Shown: positions 42,828-51,431 of the stretch, one piece after another
How positions within the stretch are numbered: the first letter of the stretch is position 1
Layout: every line of letters starts with the position of its first letter
DNA from: Massilia sp. METH4
GTDB taxonomy: Bacteria > Pseudomonadota > Gammaproteobacteria > Burkholderiales > Burkholderiaceae_D
Assembly: GCF_037094685.1 (NCBI RefSeq)
Contig: NZ_CP146614.1
Coordinates: 5,518,001 to 5,582,000, forward strand
Length of the DNA stretch: 64,000 nucleotides
Reading direction: 5' to 3'
Notes under the pieces: model-generated
What the model was told of the DNA's origin: nothing
What the model saw: the letters and a program-made list of their open reading frames with translations, nothing else
The model's database searches: none
Made by a program: the position numbers and the translations under genes

Positions 42828-44651
42828 CTAATGCGCCAGCTGCTTCTGCGTCTGGTACAGCCGCGCGTACAGGCCGCCCCTGGCCAGCAGCGCGTCGTGC
42901 GTGCCTGCCTCGGCGATCGTGCCCGCATTCATGACGACGATCCGGTCGGCGTTCTCGATGGTTGAGAGCCGGTGCGCGATGACGACCGTGGTACGGCCTT
43001 CCATCAGGCGTTCCAGCGCAGCCTGCACCTGGCGCTCGGATTCGGTGTCCAGCGCGCTCGTCGCTTCGTCGAGGATCAGGATCGGCGCATCCTTGTACAG
43101 CGCGCGGGCGATCGCCAGGCGCTGGCGCTGGCCGCCGGACAGGCGCAGGCCGTTCTCCCCCACCTCGGTGGCATAGCCCTGCGGCTGGCGCACGATGAAT
43201 TCATGGGCATACGCCGCCTTCGCCGCGGCTTCGATGCGCGCCGGGTCCGGCGCCGGGTCGCCATAGGCGATATTGGCGGCCAGCGTGTCGTTGAACAGCA
43301 CGACGTCCTGGCTCACCAGCGCGATCTGCCGGCGCAGGTCGGCCAGCCGGTAGTCGCGCAGGTCGACGCCGTCGAGCAGGATCCGCCCGCCCGTCACGTC
43401 GTAGAAGCGCGGCAGCAGGCTGGCCAGCGTCGTCTTGCCGCTGCCCGACCCGCCCACCAGCGCGACCGTCTCGCCGGCCGGGATATCGAGCGACACATCG
43501 GCCAGCGCCGGCGCCGCCTCGGCGTCGCCAGCGTGGTACTTGAAGCTCACGGCGGCCAGTTCGATGTGGCCGGCGGCCCGCGCCAGCGGCCGGGTGCCGT
43601 CGTCCATCTCGGCCGGCGCGTCGATCAGGCCGAACACGGACTTCGCCGCGGCCAGGCCGCGCTGCAGCGGTTCGTTGATCTTGGTGAGATTCTTGATCGG
43701 CGACTGCATTGCCAGCAGCGCCCCCATGAACGACACGAAGTCGCCCGCCGTGAGCGCATTGGCCTGCGCACGCAGCATGGCGAAATAGATGACGGACGAC
43801 AACGTGGCGCCGATCAGCATCATGATGATGCCCGAGTTCATGGCCGCGGTGGCGGCGTGCTTGACGGCCAGCTGGCGGTTCAGTTTCACGACCTCGTCGA
43901 AGCGGCGCTGTTCATAGCGCTGGCCGCCGAAGATCTTCACGACGCGCTGGCCGCCGATGCTCTCGTCGAGCACGCGGGTCAGTTCGCCCATCGCCTGCTG
44001 CGCGCTTTCCGACAGCCGCCGCATGCGCCGGCCGGCGAAGGTGACGACGGCCGCCACCAGCGGCAGCAGGCCAAGGCAGAAGATCGCCAGCTGCCAGTCG
44101 TGGATGAACAGCGAGATCAGGTATCCGACGGTGGCGACGGAATCGCGCACGGCCACGTTCACGACATTCAGGCCGGCCTGCGATACCTGGTTGGCGTCGT
44201 ACGTCACGCGCGACAGCGTGGTACCCGTCGAGGACTGGTCGAAGTAACCGTTCGGCAGGCGCAGGATGCGGGCGAACATCTTCTCGCGCAGGTCGGCCTG
44301 CACCCGGTTGCTGAGCCACGCCGAGCCGTAGTCGCCGGCGAAACTGCTCACCATGCGCAGGAAGGCCAGCGCCAGGATGATCGCGGGAATGGCCCACAAC
44401 CCGGCCTGCTCGGTCGTCAGCGGCAGCAGGTGGTTGATCCAGCCCCGCACGGTCGCCAGCACGCCGCTGCCCGCTGCCGCCGCCTGCGACGTGCCTTGTG
44501 CGCCCAGCGCGTCGACCACGTTCTGTAACTGGGCAATGAGCAGCACGTCGGTCAGCGATGCCACGCCGACCGCCAGCAGGGTCGCGATCAGGGCGCCGGT
44601 GTAGGGAGTGAACTGCGACAGCAGGCGGGAATACAGTTGGCGGCTCGACAC
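42828..44651 (-). CDS. MsbA-like ABC exporter (lipid A/lipid flippase type)
   Basis: About 607 residues. Six membrane segments in residues ~20-330 are followed by the ATPase domain with Walker A GGSGSGKTT, Q-loop VSQDVVLFND, signature LSGGQRQRLAIARAL, Walker B ILILDEATSALD and switch His in IAHRLST. Size and the ATPase details fit MsbA, which flips lipid A-core across the inner membrane, though other exporters of this fold are possible. The GTG start is uncertain: no clear ribosome site, and the frame is open upstream for 33 codons. Confidence 0.87.
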   Translation of the reverse strand: MSSRQLYSRLLSQFTPYTGALIATLLAVGVASLTDVLLIAQLQNVVDALGAQGTSQAAAAGSGVLATVRGWINHLLPLTTEQAGLWAIPAIILALAFLRMVSSFAGDYGSAWLSNRVQADLREKMFARILRLPNGYFDQSSTGTTLSRVTYDANQVSQAGLNVVNVAVRDSVATVGYLISLFIHDWQLAIFCLGLLPLVAAVVTFAGRRMRRLSESAQQAMGELTRVLDESIGGQRVVKIFGGQRYEQRRFDEVVKLNRQLAVKHAATAAMNSGIIMMLIGATLSSVIYFAMLRAQANALTAGDFVSFMGALLAMQSPIKNLTKINEPLQRGLAAAKSVFGLIDAPAEMDDGTRPLARAAGHIELAAVSFKYHAGDAEAAPALADVSLDIPAGETVALVGGSGSGKTTLASLLPRFYDVTGGRILLDGVDLRDYRLADLRRQIALVSQDVVLFNDTLAANIAYGDPAPDPARIEAAAKAAYAHEFIVRQPQGYATEVGENGLRLSGGQRQRLAIARALYKDAPILILDEATSALDTESERQVQAALERLMEGRTTVVIAHRLSTIENADRIVVMNAGTIAEAGTHDALLARGGLYARLYQTQKQLAH

Positions 44652-45015
44652 GTGACGGCAGGGCGAAGGATAAAGGCAGCATTGTACCCGCGATCGATGC
44701 CCCTGCGAAATGCAGCCGGCCGCTGCCGGTGCAGCGACTTTATTCGGCACCCGCCGCCACGCACATCATGGCCGCGCGGTCAAGCGAGCATCGCCGGCCG
44801 TTCGGGCGCGGTTCACGGCACTGCCCGCAAACCCGCATGAATGCTCGGGGTTGCGCTCTTTCAATACTGACACCGTTGCGATTTCGATACGAATCAAGAA
44901 AACGTCTCAAATTGTAATCGCCCACTGCGCAACTCGACAGTTGTTAGTCCTATACTCAGGTTGCAATTTGCAAAACATTTTGCACCTTCTTCCACAAGTC
45001 AATGAAAGTGAATCA
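44652..45015. other. Divergent intergenic region upstream of the PEP-CTERM gene
   Basis: A 364-bp gap whose right part (44900-45015) is markedly A/T-rich, with TATACT near 44951 as a possible -10. The left part is GC-rich without coding sense. No repeat or RNA gene is evident. It should contain the promoters of both the ABC exporter and the PEP-CTERM protein. Confidence 0.4.
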
Positions 45016-46047
45016 ATGAAAACCTTCCTCACTCTCTTTGCATCAGCGGCGCTGACACTATCGGCGGCCGCCCATGCGGAAACCCCGCCGACGTCCCTGA
45101 CCGAAGGGTTCGACGACATCTCGTCGCTGAGCGGCTGGGAACTGTCGCCCGGCACGGGCTGGTTCCAGGGCAATCCCGGCATCTTCGGCGCCCAGTCCGG
45201 CGCCGCATCGTCGTACATCGCCTCCAACTTCGATGTGGCGGGCGGCTACACGGTCGACAGCTGGCTGATCACGCCAGAATTCACGCTGACGGGGCAAACC
45301 CGCCTGTCGTTCTACACGCGCGACAGCGGCGAGGAAGGTTTCACCGATACGCTGCACGTACTGTTCGGCTCCGGCGCCGGCACCGACACGTCGGAATTCA
45401 CGGACCAGCTGGTCACCGTTACCGGCGTGTCGTATCCGGACGGCTGGACCCGCTATACGGCGGACTTCACGGCCACCGGCACCGGCCGCATCGCCTTCCA
45501 CTATCTGGGCGGGTATGCAACGGCAAGCTATATCGGCATCGACAGCGTGGCGATCTCCGCCGTTCCTGAACCGTCGACGTGGCTGATGCTGGGCCTGGGC
45601 CTGGGCGCCGTCGGCTACATGGCCCGCCGCAGCCGGCGCGCCGCCGCGGGTGCCGGCCTGGCACTGGCCGCCATGGGCATGTCGCAGGGCGCGATGGCCC
45701 ACGAGACCGCCCAGCCGGTGCAGAAAGACCAGGGCCTGGTCGTCGTGCGCGATGCCGAGACCGGCGTGCTGCGCGCTCCCACCGCCGAGGAATACCGCAA
45801 GCTCGTGCCGGCCGCCGTGAAGCAGAAGAGCTTCGCCCGCGGCGTGACCGCGGCACCGCAAGTGAAGGTGGCCAAGAACGGCGCCAAGTCCATGAGCGTG
45901 GCGGACAAGGCCGTGTATTCGGTCGTGACCCGCAATGCCGACGGCACCGTCACCGAAGCCTGCGTCACCGGCGAGGATGCCGCGAACGCCCTGGTCAACA
46001 ACACGCGCGTCGCGCAAGCAAAGGAACCACGTTATGAAGCGCAATGA
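45016..46047 (+). CDS. PEP-CTERM protein with an additional domain after the sorting signal
   Basis: A 343-residue exported protein. A signal peptide (about 1-21, ending AHAE) is followed by a jelly-roll domain of the 'choice-of-anchor J' kind (GFDDISSLSGWELSPGTGW, then SYIASNFDV and DSWLITPEF), ending near residue 178. The sorting signal VPEPSTWLMLGLGLGAVGYM and a basic cluster (ARRSRRA) follow. Normally the protein ends there; here ~135 further residues follow, starting with a second hydrophobic, signal-like stretch (AGLALAAMGMSQGAMA) and then a hydrophilic domain. The stop overlaps the next gene by 14 bases. I believe such post-PEP-CTERM domains have been noted in this group but cannot verify it. 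Confidence 0.82.
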   Translation: MKTFLTLFASAALTLSAAAHAETPPTSLTEGFDDISSLSGWELSPGTGWFQGNPGIFGAQSGAASSYIASNFDVAGGYTVDSWLITPEFTLTGQTRLSFYTRDSGEEGFTDTLHVLFGSGAGTDTSEFTDQLVTVTGVSYPDGWTRYTADFTATGTGRIAFHYLGGYATASYIGIDSVAISAVPEPSTWLMLGLGLGAVGYMARRSRRAAAGAGLALAAMGMSQGAMAHETAQPVQKDQGLVVVRDAETGVLRAPTAEEYRKLVPAAVKQKSFARGVTAAPQVKVAKNGAKSMSVADKAVYSVVTRNADGTVTEACVTGEDAANALVNNTRVAQAKEPRYEAQ

Positions 46048-47482
46048 GATGAAGCACAGCGTGAAACGGATCGCCGCCGTCCTGGCCGTTGCATTCGGCA
46101 CCGGGTTTGGCACGGCCGGCGCCGCGCAGGCGGCCGAAATCGTCATCGTCAATGGCAACGCGCCGGGCGTGGGCTTCAACGACCCGACGCCGGCCGAACC
46201 GGTCGGCGGCAACACCGGCAAGACGCTGGGCGAACAACGCCTGATCGCGTTTACGTACGCCGCCAACCTGTGGGGCGCGAAGCTGGAGAGCCCCCAGCCG
46301 ATCCGCATCCAGGCCAGTTTCGAACCGCTGAACTGCACGGCGAACAGCGCCACGCTGGGCTCGGCCGGCACTCTGGAAGTGTTCTCCGACTTCCCGGGCG
46401 CGCCGAAGGCCGACACGTGGTACCCGACCGCGCTGGCCAACAAGCTGTCCGGCGTCGACCAGAGCCCCGACGTGCCCGATATCCGCGCGCGCTTCAACTC
46501 GCGCCTCGGCCTGGCCGACGACTGCCTGCCCGGCTCCCCGTTCTACCTGGGCCTGGACGGCAACCACGGCAGCGCCACCGACTTCGTCGCCGTGCTCCTG
46601 CACGAGATGGGCCACGGCCTGGGCTTCCAGAGCTTCACGGACGAGGAAACCGGCGAATACCTGGCCGGTGTGCCGGCGATCTGGGACCATTTCATGACGG
46701 ATAACCGTACCGAGCGGAAGTGGACCCAGCTGTCCGAGGAAGAGCGCGTGGCGAATGCCGTCAGCGGCGACGGGCTGTCGTGGGATGGCCCGCACGTGAA
46801 CGCCGCCGTGCCCGACGTGCTGGGCCCGCGCGGCGTGGTCACGATCAGCGGCCCGGCCGCCGGCGGCGCGGCAGGCGAACTGGCGTTCGGCGAAGCGAGC
46901 TTCGGTCCGCGCATCACCGAGGCCGGCGTGACCGGCCAGGTCTTGCCGGTCGTCGAGAACCGCGCCACGAACACCGGCCTGGCCTGCGCGCCGCTGACGG
47001 GCGCCAACGCCAAGGCCGTGCGGGGCAATATCGCCCTGGTCGACCGCGGTACCTGCAGCTTCGTCATCAAGGCCGCGAACGTGCAGGCGGCGGGCGCGAT
47101 CGCGATGATCGTGGCCGACAACCAGCCGGGCGACCCGGCCGGCATGAGCGGCGACAATCCGGATATCACGATCCCGTCGGTACGCATCAGCCAGGCCGCG
47201 GGCGACGCGCTGAAGGCCGCGCTGGCGCGCCGCAGCCGCACCAGCTCCGGCGTGATCGCCAAGCTGGGCGCCGACCCGAGCCGGCTGGCTGGCACCGACG
47301 ACCGCAACCGCATCCTGATGTACACGCCGACCACGTTCCAGCCGGGCTCCTCGGTCTCGCACTACACGACCGCCGCCTCGCCGAACCAGCTGATGGAACC
47401 GTCGATCAACGGCGACCTGACGCACGAACTGGAACCGCCGAAGGACCTGACGCTGCCGCTGCTGAAGGATCTCGGCTGGTAA
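46034..47482 (+). CDS. Exported PA-domain putative zinc metallopeptidase
   Basis: A 482-residue protein with a signal peptide (about 1-34, ending AAQAAE). A zinc site HEMGHGLGF near residue 195 has the HExxHxxGF form of metzincin-like peptidases. It interrupts a region that otherwise resembles no common peptidase. A protease-associated domain follows (about residues 310-415, with GNIALVDRGTCSFVIKAANV and the later VRISQAAGDAL). It has no PEP-CTERM signal of its own. AAGGAA precedes the ATG, which lies inside the PEP-CTERM gene, so the two proteins are probably made together. A processing or partner role is inferred. Confidence 0.82.
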   Translation: MKRNEMKHSVKRIAAVLAVAFGTGFGTAGAAQAAEIVIVNGNAPGVGFNDPTPAEPVGGNTGKTLGEQRLIAFTYAANLWGAKLESPQPIRIQASFEPLNCTANSATLGSAGTLEVFSDFPGAPKADTWYPTALANKLSGVDQSPDVPDIRARFNSRLGLADDCLPGSPFYLGLDGNHGSATDFVAVLLHEMGHGLGFQSFTDEETGEYLAGVPAIWDHFMTDNRTERKWTQLSEEERVANAVSGDGLSWDGPHVNAAVPDVLGPRGVVTISGPAAGGAAGELAFGEASFGPRITEAGVTGQVLPVVENRATNTGLACAPLTGANAKAVRGNIALVDRGTCSFVIKAANVQAAGAIAMIVADNQPGDPAGMSGDNPDITIPSVRISQAAGDALKAALARRSRTSSGVIAKLGADPSRLAGTDDRNRILMYTPTTFQPGSSVSHYTTAASPNQLMEPSINGDLTHELEPPKDLTLPLLKDLGW

Positions 47483-47505
47483 GCCGCTCCACATCGCAGC
47501 ACCTG

Positions 47506-47530
47506 AAGGCCGGGCTTGCCCGGCCTTTTT
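47506..47530 (+). terminator. Intrinsic terminator of the PEP-CTERM/metallopeptidase operon
   Basis: AAGGCCGGGC and GCCCGGCCTT pair almost without loop (effective loop CTTG) and are followed by five T. It lies 24 bases after the stop codon. Confidence 0.85.
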
Positions 47531-47561
47531 CATGGGGTCCTGTCCTTTGCTCCCAGCCGGC

Positions 47562-47960
47562 TTACCGTGCCTGCGGCACCTTGCCCAATGCCTGCCGCAG
47601 CACGCCGTGCGCCATGGCCACCTCGGGCGCGTCGTGCAGCAGCGCCAGATAGCGCTTGCGGAACTCCTCGTCGATCGGCGGGCGTGGGCCGACGAGTTCC
47701 TCGAACGCGGTGCGAAATTGCGTCGCCTCGAAGGCCTCGAGCGCCTCCTCGCCGTCGAGGCGCTCGTCGAGTTCGGCCATCAATCCGGAGAGCTTCAAAA
47801 GCCAGGCGAAATGCGGATGGTTCGTCACCAGTTGCAAGTGTTCGAGCACGCCGCCGACGGCGCCGAAGTACTGGGTTTCCACGTCCAGCATGGCCTTGTG
47901 CAGGTGGCGGGCACTGCGTGCCAGGTCGCGCAGGTCGGCGCGCAGCGATTGATCGGTCAT
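47562..47960 (-). CDS. Hypothetical helical protein
   Basis: A 132-residue soluble, apparently all-helical protein ([52 protein letters not shown]). GGAG lies five bases before the ATG. The pattern [18 protein letters not shown] recalls small proteobacterial proteins of unknown function. The ORF is open upstream into the ldhA remnant, but the good ribosome site marks the true start. No function assigned. Confidence 0.7.
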   Translation of the reverse strand: MTDQSLRADLRDLARSARHLHKAMLDVETQYFGAVGGVLEHLQLVTNHPHFAWLLKLSGLMAELDERLDGEEALEAFEATQFRTAFEELVGPRPPIDEEFRKRYLALLHDAPEVAMAHGVLRQALGKVPQAR

Positions 47961-48038
47961 CTCTACTCCAGGGTTCGTTCGAAGCCCCATCATAGTCGCT
48001 CCCGCTGTTCCTTGCAGAAAACCAAGGTCCGCTGCTTT

Positions 48039-48393
48039 CATGGCCAGCGCATGCTCGGCAACCGCTTCCGGCGAATACGCTGGAACACGCGCGGCGAACA
48101 TGCCCAGGCGATGCAGCGCCGCCAGGTCCACGTTGTTGAAGCCGGCGCAGCGCAGCAGGATGGCACGCACGCCCGCCGTGCAGCCGCTCCAGCACGGCGG
48201 CATCGAGCACGTCGTTGACGAACACGCACACGCCAGCACAGTCCTGGGCCAGTACCGCCGTGCCGATGTCGAGCGCCGTGTCGTGGTAGTCGATCAGCAC
48301 CTCGGCCGAGCGTGCCGCCCTGGCTTCCTCGAAGAAGCGGCGGTCGTAGGGCTGGGCGGAAAACATGGCCAGCCGCAGCGGCGCGGCGCTCAT
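48039..48393 (-). pseudogene. N-terminal remnant of D-lactate dehydrogenase (ldhA) with frameshift
   Basis: The first ~75 codons (LRLAMFSAQPYDRRFFEEA, then [19 protein letters not shown]) match fermentative D-lactate dehydrogenase. At about 48175 the frame shifts by one base and continues as [19 protein letters not shown] and [16 protein letters not shown]. Similarity ends near 48039, before the NAD-binding domain. About one third of the gene remains. The ATG overlaps the stop of the upstream gene (ATGA), so the start is still coupled to a live gene. Confidence 0.8.
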
Positions 48394-48818
48394 CGGACGT
48401 TCGCCTGGTCCGTCGGCGCCCAGTGGAACGTCACCTCGCGTGCGCCACCGGCGCCGACGGTCACGCTGCGGCTCTGCTCCTGGCCGTCCGCCGTGGCGTT
48501 GACCCAATAGGTGCCGGGCGGCAGTTTCACGTAGACGAGCGGGCCCACGCCGTCGGCCGCGAGCACCGGGTTGCGCTTGCGGTCGGTGATCGACAGGCTG
48601 ACGCCGGCCATCAATTCCCCGCCGCCTGACCGGGCGAACGTCACGTAAAGATTGAATTCGCCGCGCCGCGCGGCCAGCGCGTCGCGCGCCTCGGTGCCGA
48701 CACCGCCGCTGACATAGGTCACGGAACCGCTGCCGCCGGTCTTGAGCTCTTCCTGGGCCCACCCCTGCTGCAATGCGCAAGCCAGGACCAGGGCCGCCAT
48801 CGTCCTGATCGTCTTCAT
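48390..48818 (-). CDS. Exported carboxypeptidase-regulatory-like domain protein
   Basis: A 142-residue exported protein with a signal peptide (about 1-21, ending GWAQE). The remainder is a single beta-sandwich (ELMAGVSLSITDRKRNPVL, YVKLPPGTYWVNATADG, SRSVTVGAGGAREVTFHW) like the CarboxypepD_reg or similar transthyretin-type folds. No membrane anchor. Role unknown; it is coupled to the broken ldhA and follows the EAL protein on the same strand. Confidence 0.7.
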   Translation of the reverse strand: MKTIRTMAALVLACALQQGWAQEELKTGGSGSVTYVSGGVGTEARDALAARRGEFNLYVTFARSGGGELMAGVSLSITDRKRNPVLAADGVGPLVYVKLPPGTYWVNATADGQEQSRSVTVGAGGAREVTFHWAPTDQANVR

Positions 48819-48878
48819 GCGATAGTCCCTCCGGTGTGCGGCTGCCGCCGCGTTGGCGCCAGTATCGTCCAGAAGATG

Positions 48879-50654
48879 CTACAGCGCCAGCGCCGCCAGC
48901 CCTGCCGTGCGCGCCGCATGCCAGCCGGCGAAATCGGCCGGCTCCAGCGCCCGGGCGTACAGCCAGCCCTGCGCCTCGTCGCAGCCGGCGGCGCGCACGG
49001 CAGCTGCCGCCGCTTCCGTTTCCACGCCCTCGGCGACGACGCGGTAGCCGAGGTCGTGCGACAGCGAGACCATGGCGCCCACCAGTGCGCGCTTGCGCTC
49101 GTCCGCCTCGATGCCGCGCACGAAGCTCTGGTCGATCTTGACGACGTGGGCGGGAATGCTCTGCAGGTAGGACAGGCTGCTGTAGCCGGTGCCGAAGTCG
49201 TCGATCGCGATGCGCACGCCCACCGCATGCAGCGCGGCCAGCGTGCCGTCCGCCGCGGCCTGGTTGCCCATGGCCGCGCTTTCCGTGATTTCCAGCTCCA
49301 GCCGGTGCGGCGCCACGCCGTGCGCGCACAGGCGCTCGCCCAGCGTGGCGGCAAAGTCGGCCTCCAGCAGGTTCGGGGCAGCCACGTTGACGGACAGCGT
49401 CATGTCGATACCCGCATCGAGCCAGGCGCGCAGCTGGCGCAGGGCGGCATCGATCACCCATGCGGTGGCCGGGCGCGCCATCGACGTCTGCTCGACGATC
49501 GGCATGAACTCCCCGGGCGGGACGGCGCCCAGTCCGGGGTGGCACCAGCGCAGCAGCGCCTCGGCGCCCACGCAGTCACCGGTCGCCAGGTCGATGCGCG
49601 GCTGGTACACCAGGCGCAGCTGGTTGCTGGCCTCGAGCGCATTGCCGAATTCGGCCAGCAGCGTGAAGCGGCGCCGGTAGGCGGCATCCTGCACCGACGA
49701 GTGCACGGCCACCAGGGCGCCACTTGCGTAGGCATCCTGCGCCGCGCCCTGGGCGATGCGCAGTACGTCCAGCGCATCGCTCGCGCCGACCGCGAACGGC
49801 GCGATGCCGGCCGCAGGCGTCGTCACGAAGCGCGACGTGGACCAGGCGTGATGTCCCTGCAGCCACCCGCGCAGCCGCCCGCGCCATTCGTCCTGGGTGA
49901 TGCCGGGCGCCGCCAGCACCACGAACTGGGTGGCCGCCACATGGTACATCTTGTTTGCGGACCCGAACTCGGCGCGAAACGATCGCACGGCTTCGGCGAC
50001 CAGAGCGTCGACATAGGATGAATTCATCACCCGCGCGGCGCTGGCCAGCTGCTCGGGGCCGGCCAATTGCACGAACAGGGCCAGGCCGGTCTCGCCGCGC
50101 GGGCGATCCTTGGCGAGGTCGCTGAAATCGTCGATGTATTGATTACGGTTCGGCAAACCGCTGATCGGGTCGAGCCGACCCATCGCATGCTGCAGCTCGA
50201 TCTGCGCCATCACCATGGCGGCCAGGTCCGCGAGCAGGCTGCGCTCCGCGTCCGTGATCTGCCGCGGCGCCGTGCCCAGCACGCACATCGCGCCCAACGC
50301 GTGGCCTTCGCGCGTCGTCAGCGGCGCGCCGGCATAGAAGCGTATCCCGCAACGGGCCAGGTGGCTGTCGCGAAATTCGGGATCCTCGGCCAGGTCGGGG
50401 ATCACCAGGAACGATGCCGATTCGGCCACCGTCGCGCACGGCGCGCGCTCGCGCGGGATCGACCAGTGCTCCACGCCGACACGCGACTTGAACCACTGCC
50501 GGTCCGTATCCGTCAGCGAGACGGCAGCAATGGGCAGGCCGAATACCTGCGCGGCCATGCGGGTGATGCGGTCGAAGGCTTCCGAAGGCGGGGTATCGAG
50601 AAGGTCGAGCTTGCGCAGCGCGTCCAGGCGCGCCGCTTCGGGGTGGCAAATCAT
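48879..50654 (-). CDS. GAF - degenerate GGDEF - EAL protein (putative c-di-GMP phosphodiesterase)
   Basis: A 591-residue cytoplasmic protein. GAF domain about residues 20-160 (LDTPPSEAFDRITRMAAQVFG), GGDEF-like domain about 170-330 whose signature is lost (VAATQFVVL in place of GGDEF), and EAL domain about 345-590 with EALLRW, LEITESAAM, DDFGTGYSSL, KIDQSFVRG and AEGVET, so the phosphodiesterase residues look intact. It should hydrolyse c-di-GMP in response to a GAF ligand. The ATG start is uncertain; the frame is open for 27 more codons. Confidence 0.85.
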   Translation of the reverse strand: MICHPEAARLDALRKLDLLDTPPSEAFDRITRMAAQVFGLPIAAVSLTDTDRQWFKSRVGVEHWSIPRERAPCATVAESASFLVIPDLAEDPEFRDSHLARCGIRFYAGAPLTTREGHALGAMCVLGTAPRQITDAERSLLADLAAMVMAQIELQHAMGRLDPISGLPNRNQYIDDFSDLAKDRPRGETGLALFVQLAGPEQLASAARVMNSSYVDALVAEAVRSFRAEFGSANKMYHVAATQFVVLAAPGITQDEWRGRLRGWLQGHHAWSTSRFVTTPAAGIAPFAVGASDALDVLRIAQGAAQDAYASGALVAVHSSVQDAAYRRRFTLLAEFGNALEASNQLRLVYQPRIDLATGDCVGAEALLRWCHPGLGAVPPGEFMPIVEQTSMARPATAWVIDAALRQLRAWLDAGIDMTLSVNVAAPNLLEADFAATLGERLCAHGVAPHRLELEITESAAMGNQAAADGTLAALHAVGVRIAIDDFGTGYSSLSYLQSIPAHVVKIDQSFVRGIEADERKRALVGAMVSLSHDLGYRVVAEGVETEAAAAAVRAAGCDEAQGWLYARALEPADFAGWHAARTAGLAALAL

Positions 50655-50853
50655 CGGTCGGTGAACGGTCAAGTCGGCATTGCGCGCCAGAAGGCGCTTG
50701 ATCGGCGATGCGTGGCTTGGGCACCGTACAGGCATGTGTGCAATTCATTAACACACGGCAATACCTATTGTACAGGGGTTGCCGATATCCTGCCGCGCCC
50801 GCATGGCGTGCGCGGTACTTCTGTCGCGCTCGCGCATCAGTGCGCGCCGCGCA

Positions 50854-51393
50854 TCACTTCACCCGTTGCTTTTCCAGCTTCCTGGCCAGCGTGCGGCGGT
50901 GCATGCCCAGCCGGCGCGCCGCTTCCGAGATGTTGAACTCGGTTTCGGCCAGCACGGCATGGATATGTTCCCATTCCAGCGTCTTCACCGACGTGGCGCG
51001 ACCCGTCAGTTCCACTTCCCCGCTGCCCGCCACATGGGCGAACGCCGCCTCGATATCGTCCGTGTTGGACGGCTTGGCGAGGTACTGGCAGGCGCCCAGC
51101 TTTACTGCCTCGACGGCCGTGTTGATGCTCGCATAACCGGTCAGCACCACGATCAGCATCCCGGGGTCGTGCTGGTGCAGCATCTGCACGCATGCCAGGC
51201 CCGAGGAATTGCCCTTCAGCTTCAGGTCCACCACGGCATAGCCGGGCGCATGGTCGGCCAGCAGGCCGGATGCTTCGTCCACGTTGGCGGCGTGCAGCAC
51301 GCGGTAGCCGCGCCGTTCGAAGGAGCGGCCCAGCGTGCGGGCGAAGGCTTCGTCGTCTTCGACGATCAGCAGGCAGCGTTGTTCTTCCGTCAT
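50854..51393 (-). CDS. regA: Redox response regulator of the RegA/PrrA/ActR family
   Basis: A 179-residue DNA-binding regulator. The receiver domain has LLIVEDDEAFARTL, the phospho-Asp in AVVDLKLKG and the Lys in YLAKPSN. The Fis-type helix-turn-helix HIHAVLAETEFNISEAARRL then GMHRRTLARKL is nearly invariant in this family. The kinase gene regB lies 38 bp upstream. In photosynthetic and nitrogen-fixing bacteria RegA controls oxidases and redox metabolism; here it is the last gene of a bo3 oxidase operon. Confidence 0.92.
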   Translation of the reverse strand: MTEEQRCLLIVEDDEAFARTLGRSFERRGYRVLHAANVDEASGLLADHAPGYAVVDLKLKGNSSGLACVQMLHQHDPGMLIVVLTGYASINTAVEAVKLGACQYLAKPSNTDDIEAAFAHVAGSGEVELTGRATSVKTLEWEHIHAVLAETEFNISEAARRLGMHRRTLARKLEKQRVK

Positions 51394-51431
51394 TGTTCCA
51401 GCTCGTTGTTCCGGCTTGATTGGTCGGGCTT

